A stretch of 64,000 bases of DNA from Pseudomonas protegens (lineage in GTDB: Bacteria; Pseudomonadota; Gammaproteobacteria; Pseudomonadales; Pseudomonadaceae). This document shows, piece by piece, positions 54,401-64,000 of the stretch. The translations under genes and the position numbers were made by a program. Positions within the stretch are counted from its first letter, which is position 1. Each line of letters starts with the position of its first letter. The stretch lies in the NCBI RefSeq assembly GCF_013407925.2, contig NZ_CP060201.1:3038001-3102000 (forward strand). Direction: 5' to 3'. Below the pieces are notes generated by a model. It made no database searches and was not told where the DNA came from. It worked only from the letters and a program-made list of their open reading frames with translations.

Positions 54401-57400
54401 TACACCGTCGGTGGCCGAGGGCGGTTCCATCGTCTACACAGCGACCCTGAGCAATGCCGCCGGTACTCCGGTCACCGTGACCCTGAGCAACGGTGCGGTA
54501 ATTACCATTGCCGCAGGCGCCACTTCCGGTACCGCTACCGTCGCGGCTCCGGCTGATGACGTCTATAAAGACGCCGGCAAAGTCGAAGCGACCATCACCA
54601 AGGCTGAAGGCGGCAACTTCGAGAAGCTGGTACCAAGCACCACGCCGGCCGTCACCGATGTGACCGATACCATCGACAACTCCACCGTATCGCTGAAGGC
54701 CACGCCTTCGACGGCCGAAGGCGGCAACGTCACCTACACCGCGACTGTCACCGCTCCGGTCACCGGTTCGCCTGTTGTGGTGACCCTCGCCAATGGCGAG
54801 AAGATCACCATCCCAGTGGGTGAAACTACCGGCTCGGTGAGCATCACTGCGCCTAACGATGTACTGGTTGGCCATACTCCGCTGACCAACTCCATCACCA
54901 ACGTCAGCGGCGGTAACTACGAGAACCTGGTGGCGGATAAAACCCCGGTCAGCACCACCGTGACCGATACCGTCGACACCACCAACCTCAGCCTCAGCGC
55001 TACACCATCGGTGGCCGAGGGCGGTTCCATCGTCTACACAGCGACCCTGAGCAACGCCGCCGGTACTCCGGTCACTGTGACCCTGTCCAACGGTGCCGTG
55101 ATCAACATCGCCGCTGGCAAAACCACCGGCACAGTGACTGTCGCCGCGCCAGGCGATGACGTGTACAAAGACGCCGGTAAAGTCGAAGCCACCATCACCA
55201 AGGCCGAAGGCGGCAACTTCGAGAAGCTGGTACCAAGCACCACGCCAGCCGTCACCGATGTGACCGATACCATCGACAACTCCACCGTATCGCTGAAGGC
55301 CACGCCTTCCGCGGCCGAAGGTGGCAACGTCACTTACACCGCCACCGTCACTGCTCCGGTTACCGGCTCGCCGGTAGTCGTGACCCTCGCCAATGGCGAG
55401 AAGATCACCATCCCGGTCGGCGAAACCACTGGTTCGGTCAGCATCAGCGCGCCTAATGACGTGCTGGTTGGCCACACCCCACTGACCAACTCCATCACCA
55501 ACGTCAGCGGCGGTAACTACGAGAACCTGGTCGCCGACAAGACTCCGGTCAGCACCACCGTGACCGATACCGTCGACACCACCAATCTGTCCCTGTCGGC
55601 TACACCTTCGGTAGCGGAAGGCGGTTCGATTGTTTACACCGCGACCCTGAGCAACGCCGCAGGTACTCCGGTCACCGTGACCCTGAGCAATGGCGCCGTG
55701 ATCACCATTGCCGCTGGCGCCACTTCCGGCACCGCTACCGTCGCGGCACCAGCCGATGACGTCTACAAGGACGCCGGCAAGGTCGAAGCGACCATCACCA
55801 AGGCTGAAGGCGGCAACTTCGAGAAGCTGGTACCAAGCACCACGCCGGCCGTCACCGATGTGACCGATACCATCGACAACTCCACCGTGTCGCTGAAGGC
55901 CACGCCTTCGGCTGCCGAAGGTGGCAACGTCACTTACACCGCCACCGTCACTGCTCCGGTTACCGGCTCGCCGGTAGTCGTGACCCTCGCCAATGGCGAG
56001 AAGATCACCATCCCGGTCGGCGAAACCACTGGTTCGGTCAGCATCAGCGCACCTAACGACGTGCTGGTTGGCCACACCCCATTGACCAACTCCATCACCA
56101 ATGTCAGCGGCGGTAACTACGAGAACCTGGTCGCCGACAAGACCCCGGTCAGCACTACCGTGACCGATACCGTGGACACCACCAACCTCAGCCTCAGCGC
56201 TACACCGTCGGTGGCCGAGGGCGGTTCCATCGTCTACACCGCGACCCTGAGCAACGCCGCCGGTACTCCGGTGACCGTCACTCTGAGCAACGGTGCGGTA
56301 ATCACCATTGCCGCAGGCGCCACTTCCGGTACCGCTACCGTCGCGGCGCCGGCTGATGACGTCTATAAAGACGCCGGCAAAGTCGAAGCGACCATCACCA
56401 AGGCTGAAGGCGGCAACTTCGAGAAACTGGTACCAAGCACCACGCCGGCCGTCACCGATGTGACCGATACCATCGACAACTCCACCGTGTCGCTGAAGGC
56501 CACGCCTTCCGCAGCTGAAGGTGGCAACGTCACTTACACCGCCACCGTCACTGCTCCAGTCACCGGTTCGCCAGTGGTGGTTACCCTTGCCAATGGCGAA
56601 AAAATCACCATCCCGGTCGGTGAAACCACTGGTTCGGTCAGCATCAGCGCGCCTAACGACGTGCTGGTCGGCCACACCCCACTGACCAACTCCATCTCCA
56701 ATGTCAGCGGCGGCAACTACGAGAACCTGGTGGCGGATAAAACCCCGGTCAGCACCACCGTGACCGATACCGTCGACACCACCAATCTGTCCCTGTCGGC
56801 TACACCTTCGGTAGCGGAAGGCGGTTCCATCGTCTACACCGCGACCCTGAGCAACGCCGCCGGTACTCCGGTCACTGTGACCCTGTCCAACGGTGCCGTA
56901 ATCACCATTGCCGCCGGGGCAACCAGTGGCACCGCCACCGTGGCCGCGCCAAGCGATGATGTGTACAAAGACGCCGGTAAAGTCGAAGCCACCATCACCA
57001 AGGCCGAAGGCGGCAACTTCGAAAAACTGGTGCCAAGCACCACGCCGGCCGTGACTGACGTCACCGACACCATCGACAACTCCACCGTATCGCTGAAGGC
57101 CACGCCTTCCGCGGCCGAAGGTGGCAACGTCACTTACACCGCGACAGTTACCGCTCCGGTGACCGGCTCGCCGTTAGTCGTGACCCTGGCCAATGGCGAA
57201 AAAATCACCATCCCGGTCGGTGAAACCACTGGTTCGGTGAGCATCAGCGCGCCTAACGACGTGCTGGTTGGCCACACCCCACTGACCAACTCCATCACCA
57301 ACGTCAGCGGCGGCAACTACGAGAACCTGGTTGCCGACAAGACCCCGGTCAGCACCACCGTGACCGACACCATCGACACCACCAGCGTCAGCCTCAGCGC

Positions 57401-60400
57401 CACCGGCACCGTGGCTGAAGGCGGTTCCATCATCTACACCGCGACCCTGACCAACGCCGCCGGTACTCCGGTGACCGTCACTCTGAGCAACGGCGCGGTG
57501 ATCAACATCGCCGCCGGCAAGACCACCGGTACCGTCACCGTTGCGGCGCCGGCTGACGACGTCTATATCGACGCCGGCAAGGTCAATGCCTCGATTACCA
57601 GCGCCACCGGAGGCAACTTCGAGAAGCTGGTGCCGGACACCACGCCAGCGGTGACCAACGTGACCGACACCGTGGATACCACTTCGGTGGGCATCACCGG
57701 CAGCACCTCGGTCACTGAAGGCCAGACCGCCAGCTACACCGTGAGCCTGACCCACCCGGCACAGACCGAAGTCACCCTGAAGATCAGCTACAGCGGCACC
57801 GCCACCGACGGCTCGGACTTCAGCGGCGTGTACACCGTGAAGATCCCGGCCGGTGCCAGCAGCGCCACCTTCAACGTCGCCACCATTGACGACAAGATCA
57901 CCGAAGGCACGGAAAACTTCGTGGTCAAGATCGACTCGGCCACCGGTGGCAACTTCGAGAACCTGGTGGTGGGCAGCAACAACAGCGTCACCACCTCGAT
58001 CATCGACAACGATGCTCCGCCGGTCATCGACCTGGACGCCAACAACTCCAGCGGCGCCACCGGGGCCGACTACAAGGTCACCTTCACCGAAGGCACCGCG
58101 GGCCCTGGCGTGTCGATCGCCGACACCGACCTGAGCATCACCGATCCGGACAGCACCATGCTCACCGGCGCCACCATCGTGCTGACCAACCGTCAGCCGG
58201 GGGACTCGCTGAACCTGGGCAACAGCGTCAACGGCATCAACATCAATGCCAACAGCAAGGACGGTTCGATCACGCTGACTCTGTCGGGCAACGCGACGCT
58301 GGCCGACTACATGCAGCAGATCAAGAACATCACCTTCACCAACAACAGTGAAGACCCGAGCACCACGCCACGAACCATCACCGTGACCGTGACCGACGGC
58401 GGCAACTACTCCAACGTCGCCACCACCACGGTCAATGTGGTGGCGGTCAACGACGCCCCAACCGCCACCGGCGGCGCCGTGACCGGCAGCGAAGACACCC
58501 CGCTGGCCCTGACCTGGTCGAACTTCGGCGTCAGCGACGTCGACAGCCCGGCGTCCAGCCTCGGGGTGAAGATCACCCAGCTGCCCAGTGACGGCAAACT
58601 GCAATACCTGGACGGTTCGACCTGGAAGGACGTGGCCAACAACCAGACCATCAGCAAGGCCGATATCGATGCCGGCAAGCTGCGCTTCACCCCGGACGCC
58701 AACGAATCCGGCACCAACGGCTACGGCGGCAGCGGCGTGGGCAACCAGCAGGCCGATTACGCCCAGATCAAGTTCCAGCCAACCGATGGCCAGGCCCTGG
58801 GCAGCACCGGTACGGTCACCGTCGACATCACCCCAGTGGCCGATGCCCCGACCCTGAGCGTGGCCGGCAACAACGTGAACTCGGTGGGCCTGCTCAAGGA
58901 AGTCTGGACCGGCCTCAGCGGCCTGGGCACCGACGGCAGCGGCGCGTCCGCCAGCACCCTGAAATCGGTGATCGACGCCGCCGGCACGCCAAACAGCAGC
59001 AGCCTGGCCACCAACGTCCAGTCCGACGGCAACATCACCCCGGGCACCGCGTCGAAGACCTCCGGCCTGATCTACCTGGAAGCCGGCAAGGCCTACACCT
59101 TCTCCGGCACCGGCGACGACAGCCTGCTGGTGACCATCGGCGGCAAGAACGTGGCCAGCACCACCTGGGGCGCGGGCGGTAACCTCAACGGGACCTTCAC
59201 CCCGACCACCAGTGGCTACTACACCATCGATATCTACCACCACAACCAGAGCGGCCCGGGCAACTACGACGTCAACCTGTCGGTCAACGGCGGGGCCCCG
59301 GTAGACCTGAGCAACGCCGGCGTGCCGCTGTACACCGGGGTCACCGACCTGACCAACGCCGGGGTTTCGGTGTCCGACCTGCACGGCACCAACGGCGAGG
59401 GTTACTACGACGGCTACAAGCTCAACGAAGGCGGCGAAGGCGGCAGCGTGCATCTGTCGAAGATCAGCACCGGGCTGACCGATACCGACGGTTCGGAAAC
59501 CCTGAGCGTGAAGATCAGCGGCATTCCCGCAGGCTCCGTGCTCAGCGACGGTGCCGGGCATACCTTCACCGCCACTGCGACCTCCGGCGAAGCCAACGTC
59601 ACCGGCTGGAACCTGGGCAACCTGACGGTCACCCCGCCGCCTTACTACAACGGTTCGTTCAACCTCAACGTGACCTCGACCTCCACCGAGTCCCTGGGCG
59701 GTTCGGCCAGCACCTCGGCGCAGATCCCGGTCAAGGTCTACCCGGCCACCTACAATGCGGTGGTTGCCACCTCCGGCGACGATACCGTCACCGGCACCGA
59801 CGGCAACGACATCGTGGTCGCGGACATCGGCGGCCTGACCGTGGTCCCGGGCACCAACTACAACATCGCCTTCATGGTGGACAGCTCGGGCAGTATGAGC
59901 AGCGCCTCGATCACCGCGGCCAAGAACTCCCTGACCTCGGTGTTCAATACCCTGAAGAACAGCATCGGCAGCGCCGGCTCGGGCACCGTGAACATCTTCC
60001 TGGCCGACTTCGATACCCAGGTCAACAAGTCGGTATCGGTGAACCTCAACGATCCGAACGCCCTGGCTCAGCTCAAGGCGGTGCTGGATTCGATGGTCTC
60101 CGGCGGCGGCACCAACTATGAAGACGTGTTCAAGGCCACGGCCAACTTCTTCCAGAGCAGCCAGGCCACCGGCAATAGCAACGCCACCAACCTGACGTAC
60201 TTCATCACCGATGGTAAGCCGACCTACTACCAGAGCGGCGAGCAGACCAACCCGACGCTGTACAGCAACGTGCGCCTCGACGATGTGGTGACCACCAGCA
60301 ACTACAAGCTGGGGGACACTTTTGGCAAGTACATCGACAACACCCACTACCTCAGCGTCAACAGCGACGGCACGACGATCCTGCAGACCTACAACAGTGG

Positions 60401-61394
60401 CTGGAACTCTTGGAGCAGCAAGACCCTGGGCACGCTGCACGCCCAGGGTGATGGCACCTATGAGCTGTCGAGCCTGGCGGGTAGCGGCAACAGCACCAAC
60501 TCGGCCACCACCAGCAACTCCAATGACGGCTTCGTACTGCTGAGCAAACTGTCCCAGGTGGAAGCCATCGGCCTGAACAGCGATGTCAGCCTCAACGACC
60601 TGAAGCCTTACGACAGCGACGGCAAGCCGCAGACCAACATCGACCCCAACGACCTGGCCAACTCGATCATCGGCCACACCGAAGCCACCATGCCCGGCGC
60701 GGACACCGTCAGCGGCGGCAATGGCAACGACATCCTGTTCGGCGACCTGGTGAGCTTCAACGGCATCGCCGGCGAGGGCTACCAGGCCATGCAGGCCTAC
60801 GTGGCCAAGCAGAGCGGGGTCGATGTCAGTCAGGTCAGCACCAGCAACGTGCACCAGTACATCACCGAGCACTACACCGAGTTCGATGTGTCCGGCAGCC
60901 ATGACGGCAACGACACCCTGCTGGGCGGCGACGGCAATGACATTCTCTTCGGCCAGGGCGGCAACGATTTGCTGGACGGTGGCCGGGGCAATGACATCCT
61001 GCTGGGTGGCACCGGCAACGACACCCTGATCGGTGGCCAGGGCAACGACATCCTGATTGGCGGTTCGGGTGCCGATACCTTCGTCTGGAAGGCGGGCGAT
61101 ACCGGCAACGATGTGATCAAGGACTTCAAGGCCAGCGAAGGTGACCGTATCGACCTGCGGGATCTGCTGCAGGGCGAGAGCGCCAGCACCATCGACAACT
61201 TCCTCAAGATCACCACCGTGGACGGGGTCTCGACCCTGCAGGTCAGCTCCGAAGGCAAGCTCAACGCCGCCGGCGGCCTGGCCAACGCCGACGTGACGAT
61301 CAAGCTGGAAGGCAACAACTGGTCCAATGCCAACATCCACTCGTTGATCGCCGGTAGCGACCCGACCATCAAGATCGATCACAACAACAGCTGA
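45438..61394 (+). CDS. lapA: LapA, giant cell-surface adhesin
   Basis: A 5,318-residue biofilm adhesin (roughly 520 kDa). Residues 1-106 form the retention module that stays in LapE. The LapG site TAAG is at 107-110, with a second TAAG at 112-115. After a Gly/Thr-rich linker and one diverged repeat come 38 repeats of exactly 100 residues (about 275-4074), then a Calx-beta-like domain, cadherin-like domains, a PA14/GLEYA-like domain near 4480-4620 and another cadherin-like part. A VWA domain follows with the metal site DSSGS near 4812. Nine-residue RTX calcium repeats (GGxGxD) lie at about 5095-5110 and 5156-5214, and a type I secretion signal at the C-terminus. All modules of a full-length adhesin are intact. 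A leading ribosome binding site (GGAGAG) precedes the ATG. Confidence 0.97.
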   Translation: MSSVVAIVKSIVGQVFVVSPEGIRRVLIEGDRLFVGDQVDTGPAGAVTLELTDGRTLDLGRDTQWSGAAPDSTTDLAQASAQAAPSVAELQQAIAAGADPTTDLEATAAGPTAAGTGGAAGGGHSFVQLQETAGRVDPTIGFPTAGLGQATSAVDNNLGGLTNNGLATTNGSGSDSLRPATLTLGATPTITEAGGVLVYTATLTQAPLTDLTVTLSNGAVIVISAGQTTGSVQVPLAPQDNVYIDPGQISVSVTGTTGGSGLLVTVDPTPAVTQITDTIDTTTVTLTADASVSEGGQITYTANLTNPAQTPVTITLSNGAVITIEAGKSSGSVDVAAPANDVYKNGSTIEVGITKAEGGNFENLQPSTDKAVTTVTDTIDDTGLSLSATSTVAEGGSIVYTATLTNPAGTPLTVTLSNGAVITIAAGATSGTATVAAPADDVYKDAGKVEVTITKTEGGNFENLVTNPAPAVTDVTDTIDTSTVSLTATPSVAEGGIVVYTASVSAPVTGSPVVVTLSNGQTITIPVGESSGTVNFTAPNDALAGGSSLSTTITKADGGNFEKLEINDKPAETSVTDTPDTTTLSVTATDTVAEGGSIVYTATLTNAAGTPVTVTLSNGAVITIAAGATSGTATVAAPADDVYKDAGKVEVTITKADGGNFENLVTNPAPAVTDVTDTIDTSTVSLTATPSVAEGGIVVYTASVSAPVTGSPVVVTLSNGQTITIPVGESSGTVNFTAPNDALAGGSSLSTTITKADGGNYEKLEISDKPAETSVTDTPDTTTLSLSATDSVAEGGSIVYTATLTNAAGTPVTVTLSNGAVITIAAGATSGTATIAAPADDVYKDAGKVEVTITKADGGNFENLVTNPAPAVTDVTDTIDTSTVSLTATPSVAEGGIVVYTASVSAPVTGSPVVVTLSNGQTITIPVDESHGSVNFTAPNDALAGGSSLSTTITKADGGNYEKLEINDKPAETSVTDTPDTTTLSLSATDSVAEGGSIVYTATLTNAAGTPVTVTLSNGAVITIAAGATTGTATVAAPADDVYKDAGKVEVTITKADGGNFENLVTNPAPAVTDVTDTIDTSTVSLTATPSVAEGGIVVYTASVSAPVTGSPVVVTLSNGQTITIPVGESSGTVNFTAPNDALAGGSSLSTTITKADGGNYEKLEISDKPAETSVTDTPDTTTLSLSATDSVAEGGSIVYTATLTNAAGTPVTVTLSNGAVITIEAGKTTGSVTVAAPADDVYKDAGKVEATITKAEGGNFEHLETNPTPAVTDVTDTIDTSTVSLTATPSVAEGGIVVYTASVSAPVTGSPVVVTLSNGQTITIPVGESSGSVNFTAPNDALAGGSSLSTTITKADGGNYEKLEINDKPAETSVTDTPDTTTLSLSATDSVAEGGSIVYTATLTNAAGTPVTVTLSNGAVITIAAGATSGTATVAAPADDVYKDAGKVEATITKAEGGNFENLVTNPAPAVTDVTDTIDTSTISLTATPSVAEGGIVVYTASVSAPVTGSPVVVTLSNGQTITIPVGESHGSVNFTAPNDALAGGSSLSTTITKADGGNYEKLEINDKPAETSVTDTPDTTTLSLSATDSVAEGGSIVYTATLTNAAGTPVTVTLSNGAVITIAAGATSGTATVAAPADDVYKDAGKVEVTITKADGGNFENLVTNPAPAVTDVTDTIDTSTVSLTATPSVAEGGIVVYTASVSAPVTGSPVVVTLSNGQTITIPVGESHGSVNFTAPNDALAGGSSLSTTITKADGGNYEKLEINDKPAETSVTDTPDTTTLSLSATDSVAEGGSIVYTATLTNAAGTPVTVTLSNGAVITIAAGATSGTATVAAPADDVYKDAGKVEATITKADGGNFENLVTNPAPAVTDVTDTIDTSTVSLTATPSVAEGGIVVYTASVSAPVTGSPVVVTLSNGQTITIPVGESHGSVNFTAPNDALAGGSSLSTTITKADGGNYEKLEINDKPAETSVTDTPDTTTLSLSATDSVAEGGQITYTATLSNAAGTPVTVTLSNGAVITIAAGATSGTATVAAPADDVYKDAGKVEATITKAEGGNFEHLETNPTPAVTDVTDTIDNSTVSLKATPSAAEGGNVTYTATVTAPVTGSPVVVTLANGEKITIPVGETTGSVSITAPNDVLVGHTPLTNSITNVSGGNYENLVADKTPVSTTVTDTVDTTNLSLSATGTVAEGGQITYTATLTNAAGTPVTVTLSNGAVITIEAGKTTGTVTVAAPADDVYKDAGKVEATITKAEGGNFEKLVPSTTPAVTDVTDTIDNSTVSLKATPSTAEGGNVTYTATVTAPVTGSPVVVTLANGEKITIPVGETTGSVSITAPNDVLVGHTPLTNSITNVSGGNYENLVADKTPVSTTVTDTVDTTNLSLSATPSVAEGGSIVYTATLSNAAGTPVTVTLSNGAVITIAAGATSGTTTVAAPADDVYKDAGKVEATITKAEGGNFEKLVPSTTPAVTDVTDTIDNSTVSLKATPSAAEGGNVTYTATVTAPVTGSPVVVTLANGEKITIPVGETTGSVSITAPNDVLVGHTPLTNSITNVSGGNYENLVADKTPVSTTVTDTVDTTNLSLSATGTVAEGGQITYTATLTNAAGTPVTVTLSNGAVITIEAGKTTGTVTVAAPADDVYKDAGKVEATITKAEGGNFEKLVPSTTPAVTDVTDTIDNSTVSLKATPSTAEGGNVTYTATVTAPVTGSPVVVTLANGEKITIPVGETTGSVSISAPNDALVGHTPLTNAISDVSGGNYENLVADKTPVSTTVTDTVDTTNLSLSATPSVAEGGSIVYTATLTNAAGTPVNVTLSNGAVITIAAGATSGTVTVAAPADDVYKDAGKVEVSITKADGGNFEKLVPDTKPVVTDVTDTIDNSTITLKATPTAAEGGTVTYTATVSAPVTGSPVVVTLANGEKITIPVGESSGSVSISAPNDVLVGHTPLTNAISTVSGGNYENLIADKSPVSTTVTDTVDTTNLSLSATPSVAEGGSIVYTATLSNAAGTPVTVTLSNGAVITIAAGATSGTATVAAPADDVYKDAGKVEATITKAEGGNFEKLVPSTTPAVTDVTDTIDNSTVSLKATPSTAEGGNVTYTATVTAPVTGSPVVVTLANGEKITIPVGETTGSVSITAPNDVLVGHTPLTNSITNVSGGNYENLVADKTPVSTTVTDTVDTTNLSLSATPSVAEGGSIVYTATLSNAAGTPVTVTLSNGAVINIAAGKTTGTVTVAAPGDDVYKDAGKVEATITKAEGGNFEKLVPSTTPAVTDVTDTIDNSTVSLKATPSAAEGGNVTYTATVTAPVTGSPVVVTLANGEKITIPVGETTGSVSISAPNDVLVGHTPLTNSITNVSGGNYENLVADKTPVSTTVTDTVDTTNLSLSATPSVAEGGSIVYTATLSNAAGTPVTVTLSNGAVITIAAGATSGTATVAAPADDVYKDAGKVEATITKAEGGNFEKLVPSTTPAVTDVTDTIDNSTVSLKATPSAAEGGNVTYTATVTAPVTGSPVVVTLANGEKITIPVGETTGSVSISAPNDVLVGHTPLTNSITNVSGGNYENLVADKTPVSTTVTDTVDTTNLSLSATPSVAEGGSIVYTATLSNAAGTPVTVTLSNGAVITIAAGATSGTATVAAPADDVYKDAGKVEATITKAEGGNFEKLVPSTTPAVTDVTDTIDNSTVSLKATPSAAEGGNVTYTATVTAPVTGSPVVVTLANGEKITIPVGETTGSVSISAPNDVLVGHTPLTNSISNVSGGNYENLVADKTPVSTTVTDTVDTTNLSLSATPSVAEGGSIVYTATLSNAAGTPVTVTLSNGAVITIAAGATSGTATVAAPSDDVYKDAGKVEATITKAEGGNFEKLVPSTTPAVTDVTDTIDNSTVSLKATPSAAEGGNVTYTATVTAPVTGSPLVVTLANGEKITIPVGETTGSVSISAPNDVLVGHTPLTNSITNVSGGNYENLVADKTPVSTTVTDTIDTTSVSLSATGTVAEGGSIIYTATLTNAAGTPVTVTLSNGAVINIAAGKTTGTVTVAAPADDVYIDAGKVNASITSATGGNFEKLVPDTTPAVTNVTDTVDTTSVGITGSTSVTEGQTASYTVSLTHPAQTEVTLKISYSGTATDGSDFSGVYTVKIPAGASSATFNVATIDDKITEGTENFVVKIDSATGGNFENLVVGSNNSVTTSIIDNDAPPVIDLDANNSSGATGADYKVTFTEGTAGPGVSIADTDLSITDPDSTMLTGATIVLTNRQPGDSLNLGNSVNGININANSKDGSITLTLSGNATLADYMQQIKNITFTNNSEDPSTTPRTITVTVTDGGNYSNVATTTVNVVAVNDAPTATGGAVTGSEDTPLALTWSNFGVSDVDSPASSLGVKITQLPSDGKLQYLDGSTWKDVANNQTISKADIDAGKLRFTPDANESGTNGYGGSGVGNQQADYAQIKFQPTDGQALGSTGTVTVDITPVADAPTLSVAGNNVNSVGLLKEVWTGLSGLGTDGSGASASTLKSVIDAAGTPNSSSLATNVQSDGNITPGTASKTSGLIYLEAGKAYTFSGTGDDSLLVTIGGKNVASTTWGAGGNLNGTFTPTTSGYYTIDIYHHNQSGPGNYDVNLSVNGGAPVDLSNAGVPLYTGVTDLTNAGVSVSDLHGTNGEGYYDGYKLNEGGEGGSVHLSKISTGLTDTDGSETLSVKISGIPAGSVLSDGAGHTFTATATSGEANVTGWNLGNLTVTPPPYYNGSFNLNVTSTSTESLGGSASTSAQIPVKVYPATYNAVVATSGDDTVTGTDGNDIVVADIGGLTVVPGTNYNIAFMVDSSGSMSSASITAAKNSLTSVFNTLKNSIGSAGSGTVNIFLADFDTQVNKSVSVNLNDPNALAQLKAVLDSMVSGGGTNYEDVFKATANFFQSSQATGNSNATNLTYFITDGKPTYYQSGEQTNPTLYSNVRLDDVVTTSNYKLGDTFGKYIDNTHYLSVNSDGTTILQTYNSGWNSWSSKTLGTLHAQGDGTYELSSLAGSGNSTNSATTSNSNDGFVLLSKLSQVEAIGLNSDVSLNDLKPYDSDGKPQTNIDPNDLANSIIGHTEATMPGADTVSGGNGNDILFGDLVSFNGIAGEGYQAMQAYVAKQSGVDVSQVSTSNVHQYITEHYTEFDVSGSHDGNDTLLGGDGNDILFGQGGNDLLDGGRGNDILLGGTGNDTLIGGQGNDILIGGSGADTFVWKAGDTGNDVIKDFKASEGDRIDLRDLLQGESASTIDNFLKITTVDGVSTLQVSSEGKLNAAGGLANADVTIKLEGNNWSNANIHSLIAGSDPTIKIDHNNS
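46261..57660 (+). repeat. 38 tandem 300-bp repeats in lapA
   Basis: 38 units of exactly 300 bp with no insertions or deletions between them. Type B ([13 protein letters not shown] motif) makes up units 1, 2 and every even unit to 38. Type A ([15 protein letters not shown] motif) makes up odd units 3-17, and type A' ([14 protein letters not shown] motif) odd units 19-37. The basic period is thus a 600-bp A-B pair, and A changes to A' once, at about 51,661. A diverged unit precedes the array (45963-46260). Confidence 0.93.
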
Positions 61395-61401
61395 TGAGTG
61401 A

Positions 61402-61432
61402 CCGGCAGCCACCCCTTGCGGGTGGTTGCCGG
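61402..61432 (+). terminator. Hairpin after lapA
   Basis: CCGGCAGCCACCC pairs with GGGTGGTTGCCGG, with a CTTGC loop, 8 bp after the lapA stop. No T-run follows, so termination may be partial, and the small downstream gene could be read through. Confidence 0.5.
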
Positions 61433-61555
61433 CTATTGGCCGACAACCTGCGCCGTGACGATTGTCGCGGAGCACCGCATACTCACGCGCTGGATGTGGC
61501 GTTGGCCCAGGTCACTGAGCGCCGGACGCCGAATAAAAAGCCTGAGGGATTTGCC

Positions 61556-61894
61556 ATGTTCTACGTGCAACGCGATGCGCAAGGTCAGCTGATTCGCGTG
61601 GAAGCCGCCGCTTACGCCGAGGCGACCGAGACGCTGCCTGCCGATCATCTCGAGATCCAGACCTGGTTCGCCAATGAAGCGGTGGAGGTCAGCCTCAAGC
61701 AACTCAAGCAGAGCGACCTGGAGATGATCCGGGTTCTGGACGACCTGATTCAGGTGCTGACCAGCAAGGGCGTGATTCGCGTCACCGACCTGCCGGCGGC
61801 GGCCCAGGCCAAGCTGATGGATCGTACCCAGGCCCGGGTGGCACTGGGGGGCTTGAGCCGGTTGATCAACGATGATGAAACCGGATTGATCTGA
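61556..61894 (+). CDS. Small conserved protein downstream of lapA
   Basis: A 112-residue soluble protein, acidic overall and mostly helical. Segments such as MFYVQRDAQGQLIRVEAAAY and KQSDLEMIRVLDDLIQVLTS, and an ending INDDETGLI, look conserved. As I remember it, similar proteins in Pseudomonas carry the name tryptophan synthase beta subunit in some databases, but the size rules out that enzyme. GAGGGA lies upstream of the ATG. It lies between lapA and lapD. A link with adhesin control is possible on position alone. Confidence 0.75.
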   Translation: MFYVQRDAQGQLIRVEAAAYAEATETLPADHLEIQTWFANEAVEVSLKQLKQSDLEMIRVLDDLIQVLTSKGVIRVTDLPAAAQAKLMDRTQARVALGGLSRLINDDETGLI

Positions 61895-61900
61895 GACTCT

Positions 61901-61948
61901 TCGCCGGCAAGCCGGCTCCTACGCCAGGAGACGGCTTGCCGGCGACAG
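61901..61948. repeat. Inverted REP pair, family 1, reversed arrangement
   Basis: CGCCGGCAAGCCGGCTCCT (61902-61920) and AGGAGACGGCTTGCCGGCG (61927-61945) form one near-perfect palindrome between two converging genes. The order is the reverse of the other copies: the AGGAG ends meet in the middle instead of lying outside. It could act as a two-way terminator. Confidence 0.8.
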
Positions 61949-61953
61949 CGCTT

Positions 61954-63900
61954 TCAACTCCAGGGCGCCGGTTCGCCGAACAGTTGCCCTTGCACGCCGT
62001 ACAAGCCCATCTCGCGAATCACTCGCAGCTCGCCCTCAGTCTCGACTCGCTCGGCAATCAACGGCAGGTCGATGCTGTGGGCCGCGCGCTGGATAGCCTC
62101 GATAAACAGGCGCTTGTCGCTTTCCTGGTCGATGTTGCGGATGTAGCTGCCGTCGATCTTCAGATAGGCCAGGCCCAGGCGGGCCAGGTTGCCGATCATG
62201 CTGAAGCGCCCGCCAAAGCGTTGCAGGCTGAGGGAGAAGCCCAGTTCCCGCAGGCGCCGGGTCAACTGTTCCAGCTGGACCTGCTCGGGCAGCTGTTCCT
62301 CGCCGATCTCCAGGGTCAGGCGCGGCCCGAGGTCGGAGTACTGGCGCAGGATATCCATGACCCGGTTCAGGGCCTGGGGATTCTCCAGGGTCGCCGCCGA
62401 GAGGTTCAGGGCCAGGCTGTCTTCATGTCCGCTCATCTGCTTGAGGACCTGCTCGAGCATCAGCACGTCCAGGCGCGAGGTCCAGCCAAAGCGCTCCAGC
62501 CACGGCAGGAAGCGGCCGGCGGGAATGGCCTGGCCCTGCTCGTCCAGCAGCCGTGAAAGCACCTTGTAATGCAGCACCCGCGTGGTGTCTTCGACCGCTA
62601 CCACCGGCTGGAAGTACAGCTGGAAGCGTTGCTCCGACAGCGCCCGGTCCAACCATGTATGCCAGGCATGGTGATCGTCACCGACCTGGGCACCGACGCC
62701 CTGATCCAGGCAGGCCCAGTGGGTGTCGCCCTGGCCTTCGGCCTGGGCCAGGGCCTGATCGCCGAGGCTGAGCACCGCCTGGGGCGAGTCACCGTGGGCA
62801 AAGGCCGCCAGGCCGATGGAAGCCACGCCGGCAACATCGGTAGCACCCGTGGCATACAGGTTGCCCAGCGCGCTTTCCAGGTTCTGGGCCAGCTGGATGG
62901 CTTCATCACGCACCAGCCCCGGCGCCAGGACGGCGAACTCGCCACCGCGAACCCGGGTCACCAGGTTGTGGGTCTCGGGGTACTTGTTGCATTCGCGCAG
63001 CAGTTGCTCCCCCACCGCCTTAAGCAATTGGTCGGTGCGCTGGCCCCCCAGGCGCTGGTTCAGGCCAGCCAGGTCCTTGACCCGCAACAGCAGCAGGTAA
63101 CCGGAACTCGCCTGCTCCGGGTTGCTGACGCGGGCATGCAGCTGCATCTCGAAATAACGTCGGTTGGCCAACCCGGTCAGGCTGTCCTGATACGACTCGA
63201 TGCGCAGTTTTTCACTGCGTTCGGCCTGCTCCTGGAACAGGGCCTTGAGCTTCTCCACCATCTGGTTCATGGCCTGCACCACCCGTCGCAGTTCCGGGGT
63301 ACGCGGCAACTGCGGCAGGCTGAGAAATTCGCGCCGGGCAATGGCGTGGGACTGCTGGACCATGTAGTCCAGGGGTCTGAGCTGACGCCGCAGCAACAGG
63401 GCGCCGAGCACCGCGCTCACCGCGCCGCAGATCAGCAGCCAGCCCAGGCTGCCCAGGGCGCTCTGCCAGAGCTTGGCCACAGCGAACATCGGGTGGCTGA
63501 GCACTTCGACCCGCGCCGCCTGCTCCCAGCCACGGCTGACGATGGCGTCGCCGCCGGCCGGCTCCAGGCCGATCAGCTTGACGAACCACTGGGGCACATT
63601 GCCGACCTCGGGAATGCCACTGCGCTCGACGATGGTCTTGTCGGTGGCCAGGTCCACTACCCGGATGCTGGCGTAGTAGCCGCTGTCGAAGATCGAGCTG
63701 ACCATCAGCTCGACCATCGCCGGGTCATCGATGTTCGGCGTCAGCGACAAGGCCAGGGCCGTGGCCGCATCCTGGGCATGGGAGCGCAGTTGATTGACAT
63801 ACTGGGTGCGCGAACTTTCCAGGCTGACCATGAAGCTGCCGCTGAAGGCGACCACCAGGAACACACAGATTGCGATCAACAGCTGTTTGAACAAAGACAT
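61954..63900 (-). CDS. lapD: LapD, c-di-GMP receptor controlling LapG
   Basis: A 648-residue inner-membrane receptor. A helix at about 6-26 leads into the periplasmic LapD-type sensor domain with VPQWFVKLIGLEPA, then a second helix (about 150-172) and a HAMP region. The GGDEF domain is degenerate (RVRGGEF near 320), and the EAL domain keeps only KVL in place of EAL, so neither should have catalytic activity. The EAL domain binds c-di-GMP, and LapD then holds LapG in the periplasm so that LapA stays on the cell. At low c-di-GMP LapG is freed. It starts 14 bp after lapG. Confidence 0.96.
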   Translation of the reverse strand: MSLFKQLLIAICVFLVVAFSGSFMVSLESSRTQYVNQLRSHAQDAATALALSLTPNIDDPAMVELMVSSIFDSGYYASIRVVDLATDKTIVERSGIPEVGNVPQWFVKLIGLEPAGGDAIVSRGWEQAARVEVLSHPMFAVAKLWQSALGSLGWLLICGAVSAVLGALLLRRQLRPLDYMVQQSHAIARREFLSLPQLPRTPELRRVVQAMNQMVEKLKALFQEQAERSEKLRIESYQDSLTGLANRRYFEMQLHARVSNPEQASSGYLLLLRVKDLAGLNQRLGGQRTDQLLKAVGEQLLRECNKYPETHNLVTRVRGGEFAVLAPGLVRDEAIQLAQNLESALGNLYATGATDVAGVASIGLAAFAHGDSPQAVLSLGDQALAQAEGQGDTHWACLDQGVGAQVGDDHHAWHTWLDRALSEQRFQLYFQPVVAVEDTTRVLHYKVLSRLLDEQGQAIPAGRFLPWLERFGWTSRLDVLMLEQVLKQMSGHEDSLALNLSAATLENPQALNRVMDILRQYSDLGPRLTLEIGEEQLPEQVQLEQLTRRLRELGFSLSLQRFGGRFSMIGNLARLGLAYLKIDGSYIRNIDQESDKRLFIEAIQRAAHSIDLPLIAERVETEGELRVIREMGLYGVQGQLFGEPAPWS

Positions 63901-63914
63901 CTGAGCTCGTGCTC

Positions 63915-64000
63915 CTAGTTAGTCGTCTCGACCGGAAAACCTTCGGCCTGCATTTTTTTCAACACGTCCTGCCAACGGGACAGGCGCTTGGTGTCGCCGA
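63915..64000 (-). CDS. lapG: LapG periplasmic protease (C-terminal end only)
   Basis: The last 28 codons of a gene that runs off the window, ending KRLSRWQDVLKKMQAEGFPV then ETTN and TAG. Its position directly upstream of lapD, and the ending as I remember LapG, identify it as the calcium-dependent cysteine protease that cuts LapA at TAAG. The catalytic Cys, His and Asp lie outside the window, so its activity cannot be judged here. Confidence 0.72.
   Translation of the reverse strand, partial: GDTKRLSRWQDVLKKMQAEGFPVETTN

Noticed and set aside
48879..56675. A 2,598-codon open frame on the minus strand inside lapA, plus 960- and 1,433-codon frames beside it
   Set aside because: These are mirror frames produced by the repeated codon pattern of lapA. 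They repeat with the 300-bp unit, have no sensible start, and lapA itself has a full set of recognised domains.
46261..57660. Regularly spaced repeats as a possible CRISPR array
   Set aside because: The unit is 300 bp of coding sequence without unique spacers, and no cas genes are present.
61556..61894. Annotation as tryptophan synthase beta subunit
   Set aside because: That enzyme is about 400 residues with a PLP-binding lysine. This protein has 112 residues and no such motif.
1..64000. tRNA, rRNA, prophage or insertion-sequence genes
   Set aside because: None was seen: no transposase, integrase or phage structural gene, and no cloverleaf with tRNA signature bases.

Overview
The window is chromosomal DNA from a fluorescent-group Pseudomonas. 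It is GC-rich with Pseudomonas codon usage, and it carries a lapA/lapEBC/lapD/lapG adhesin locus, a pgaABCD operon, FecI-type sigma and siderophore-receptor remnants, and REP/REPIN repeats of the kinds found in the P. fluorescens complex. A P. protegens/P. chlororaphis-like strain is my best guess; this rests on gene content, not on a search.

Layout. 0-5.3 kb: an unrecognised overlapping gene pair, a small acidic protein, an ECF sigma/anti-sigma pair with a VWA lipoprotein, and a PEBP-like protein. 5.5-7.3 kb: a BrnT/BrnA toxin-antitoxin operon, a strongly structured untranslated leader in front of an 89-residue protein, and a DUF4291 protein. 7.4-13.8 kb: pgaABCD (poly-N-acetylglucosamine synthesis, deacetylation and export). 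14-16.4 kb: a DUF945 protein and a membrane protein. 16.5-21.6 kb: a MarR-controlled AaeB/FUSC-type tripartite efflux operon. 21.7-25 kb: a RelE/YefM-like module, a DUF2789 protein, a YbaK protein and a GT39 membrane glycosyltransferase. 25-29 kb: a secreted TPR-like/DUF3142 gene pair and an NYN-domain protein. 28.95-30.5 kb: a decayed fecI/TonB-receptor locus. 30.5-35.9 kb: an EmrAB-type efflux operon with its own outer-membrane lipoprotein and a LysR regulator. 36.1-39.8 kb: a sulfonate/taurine-type ABC importer with a TauD/TfdA dioxygenase. 40.2-64 kb: the Lap biofilm locus.

The Lap genes form one machine. LapE, LapB and LapC are the type I secretion channel, ABC transporter and adaptor. 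LapA is the giant adhesin (5,318 residues) that they export. LapD is the degenerate GGDEF/EAL c-di-GMP receptor that holds the protease LapG away from the LapA N-terminus; only the end of lapG is in the window. Together with pgaABCD the stretch encodes two separate biofilm matrix systems. LapA holds 38 repeats of exactly 300 bp each, alternating between two unit types, with one unit type replaced by another part-way along the array.

The least explained items are: the structured leader at about 6160-6427, which has mutually exclusive pairings around the ribosome binding site; the unknown pair at 66-1365; a REPIN sitting in frame inside the 5' end of an outer-membrane lipoprotein gene; and two FleQ-like boxes in inverted orientation between lapE and lapA. 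Gene starts were adjusted from the longest open frame wherever a ribosome binding site or signal peptide supported it. Family assignments are by recognition only; no searches were run.
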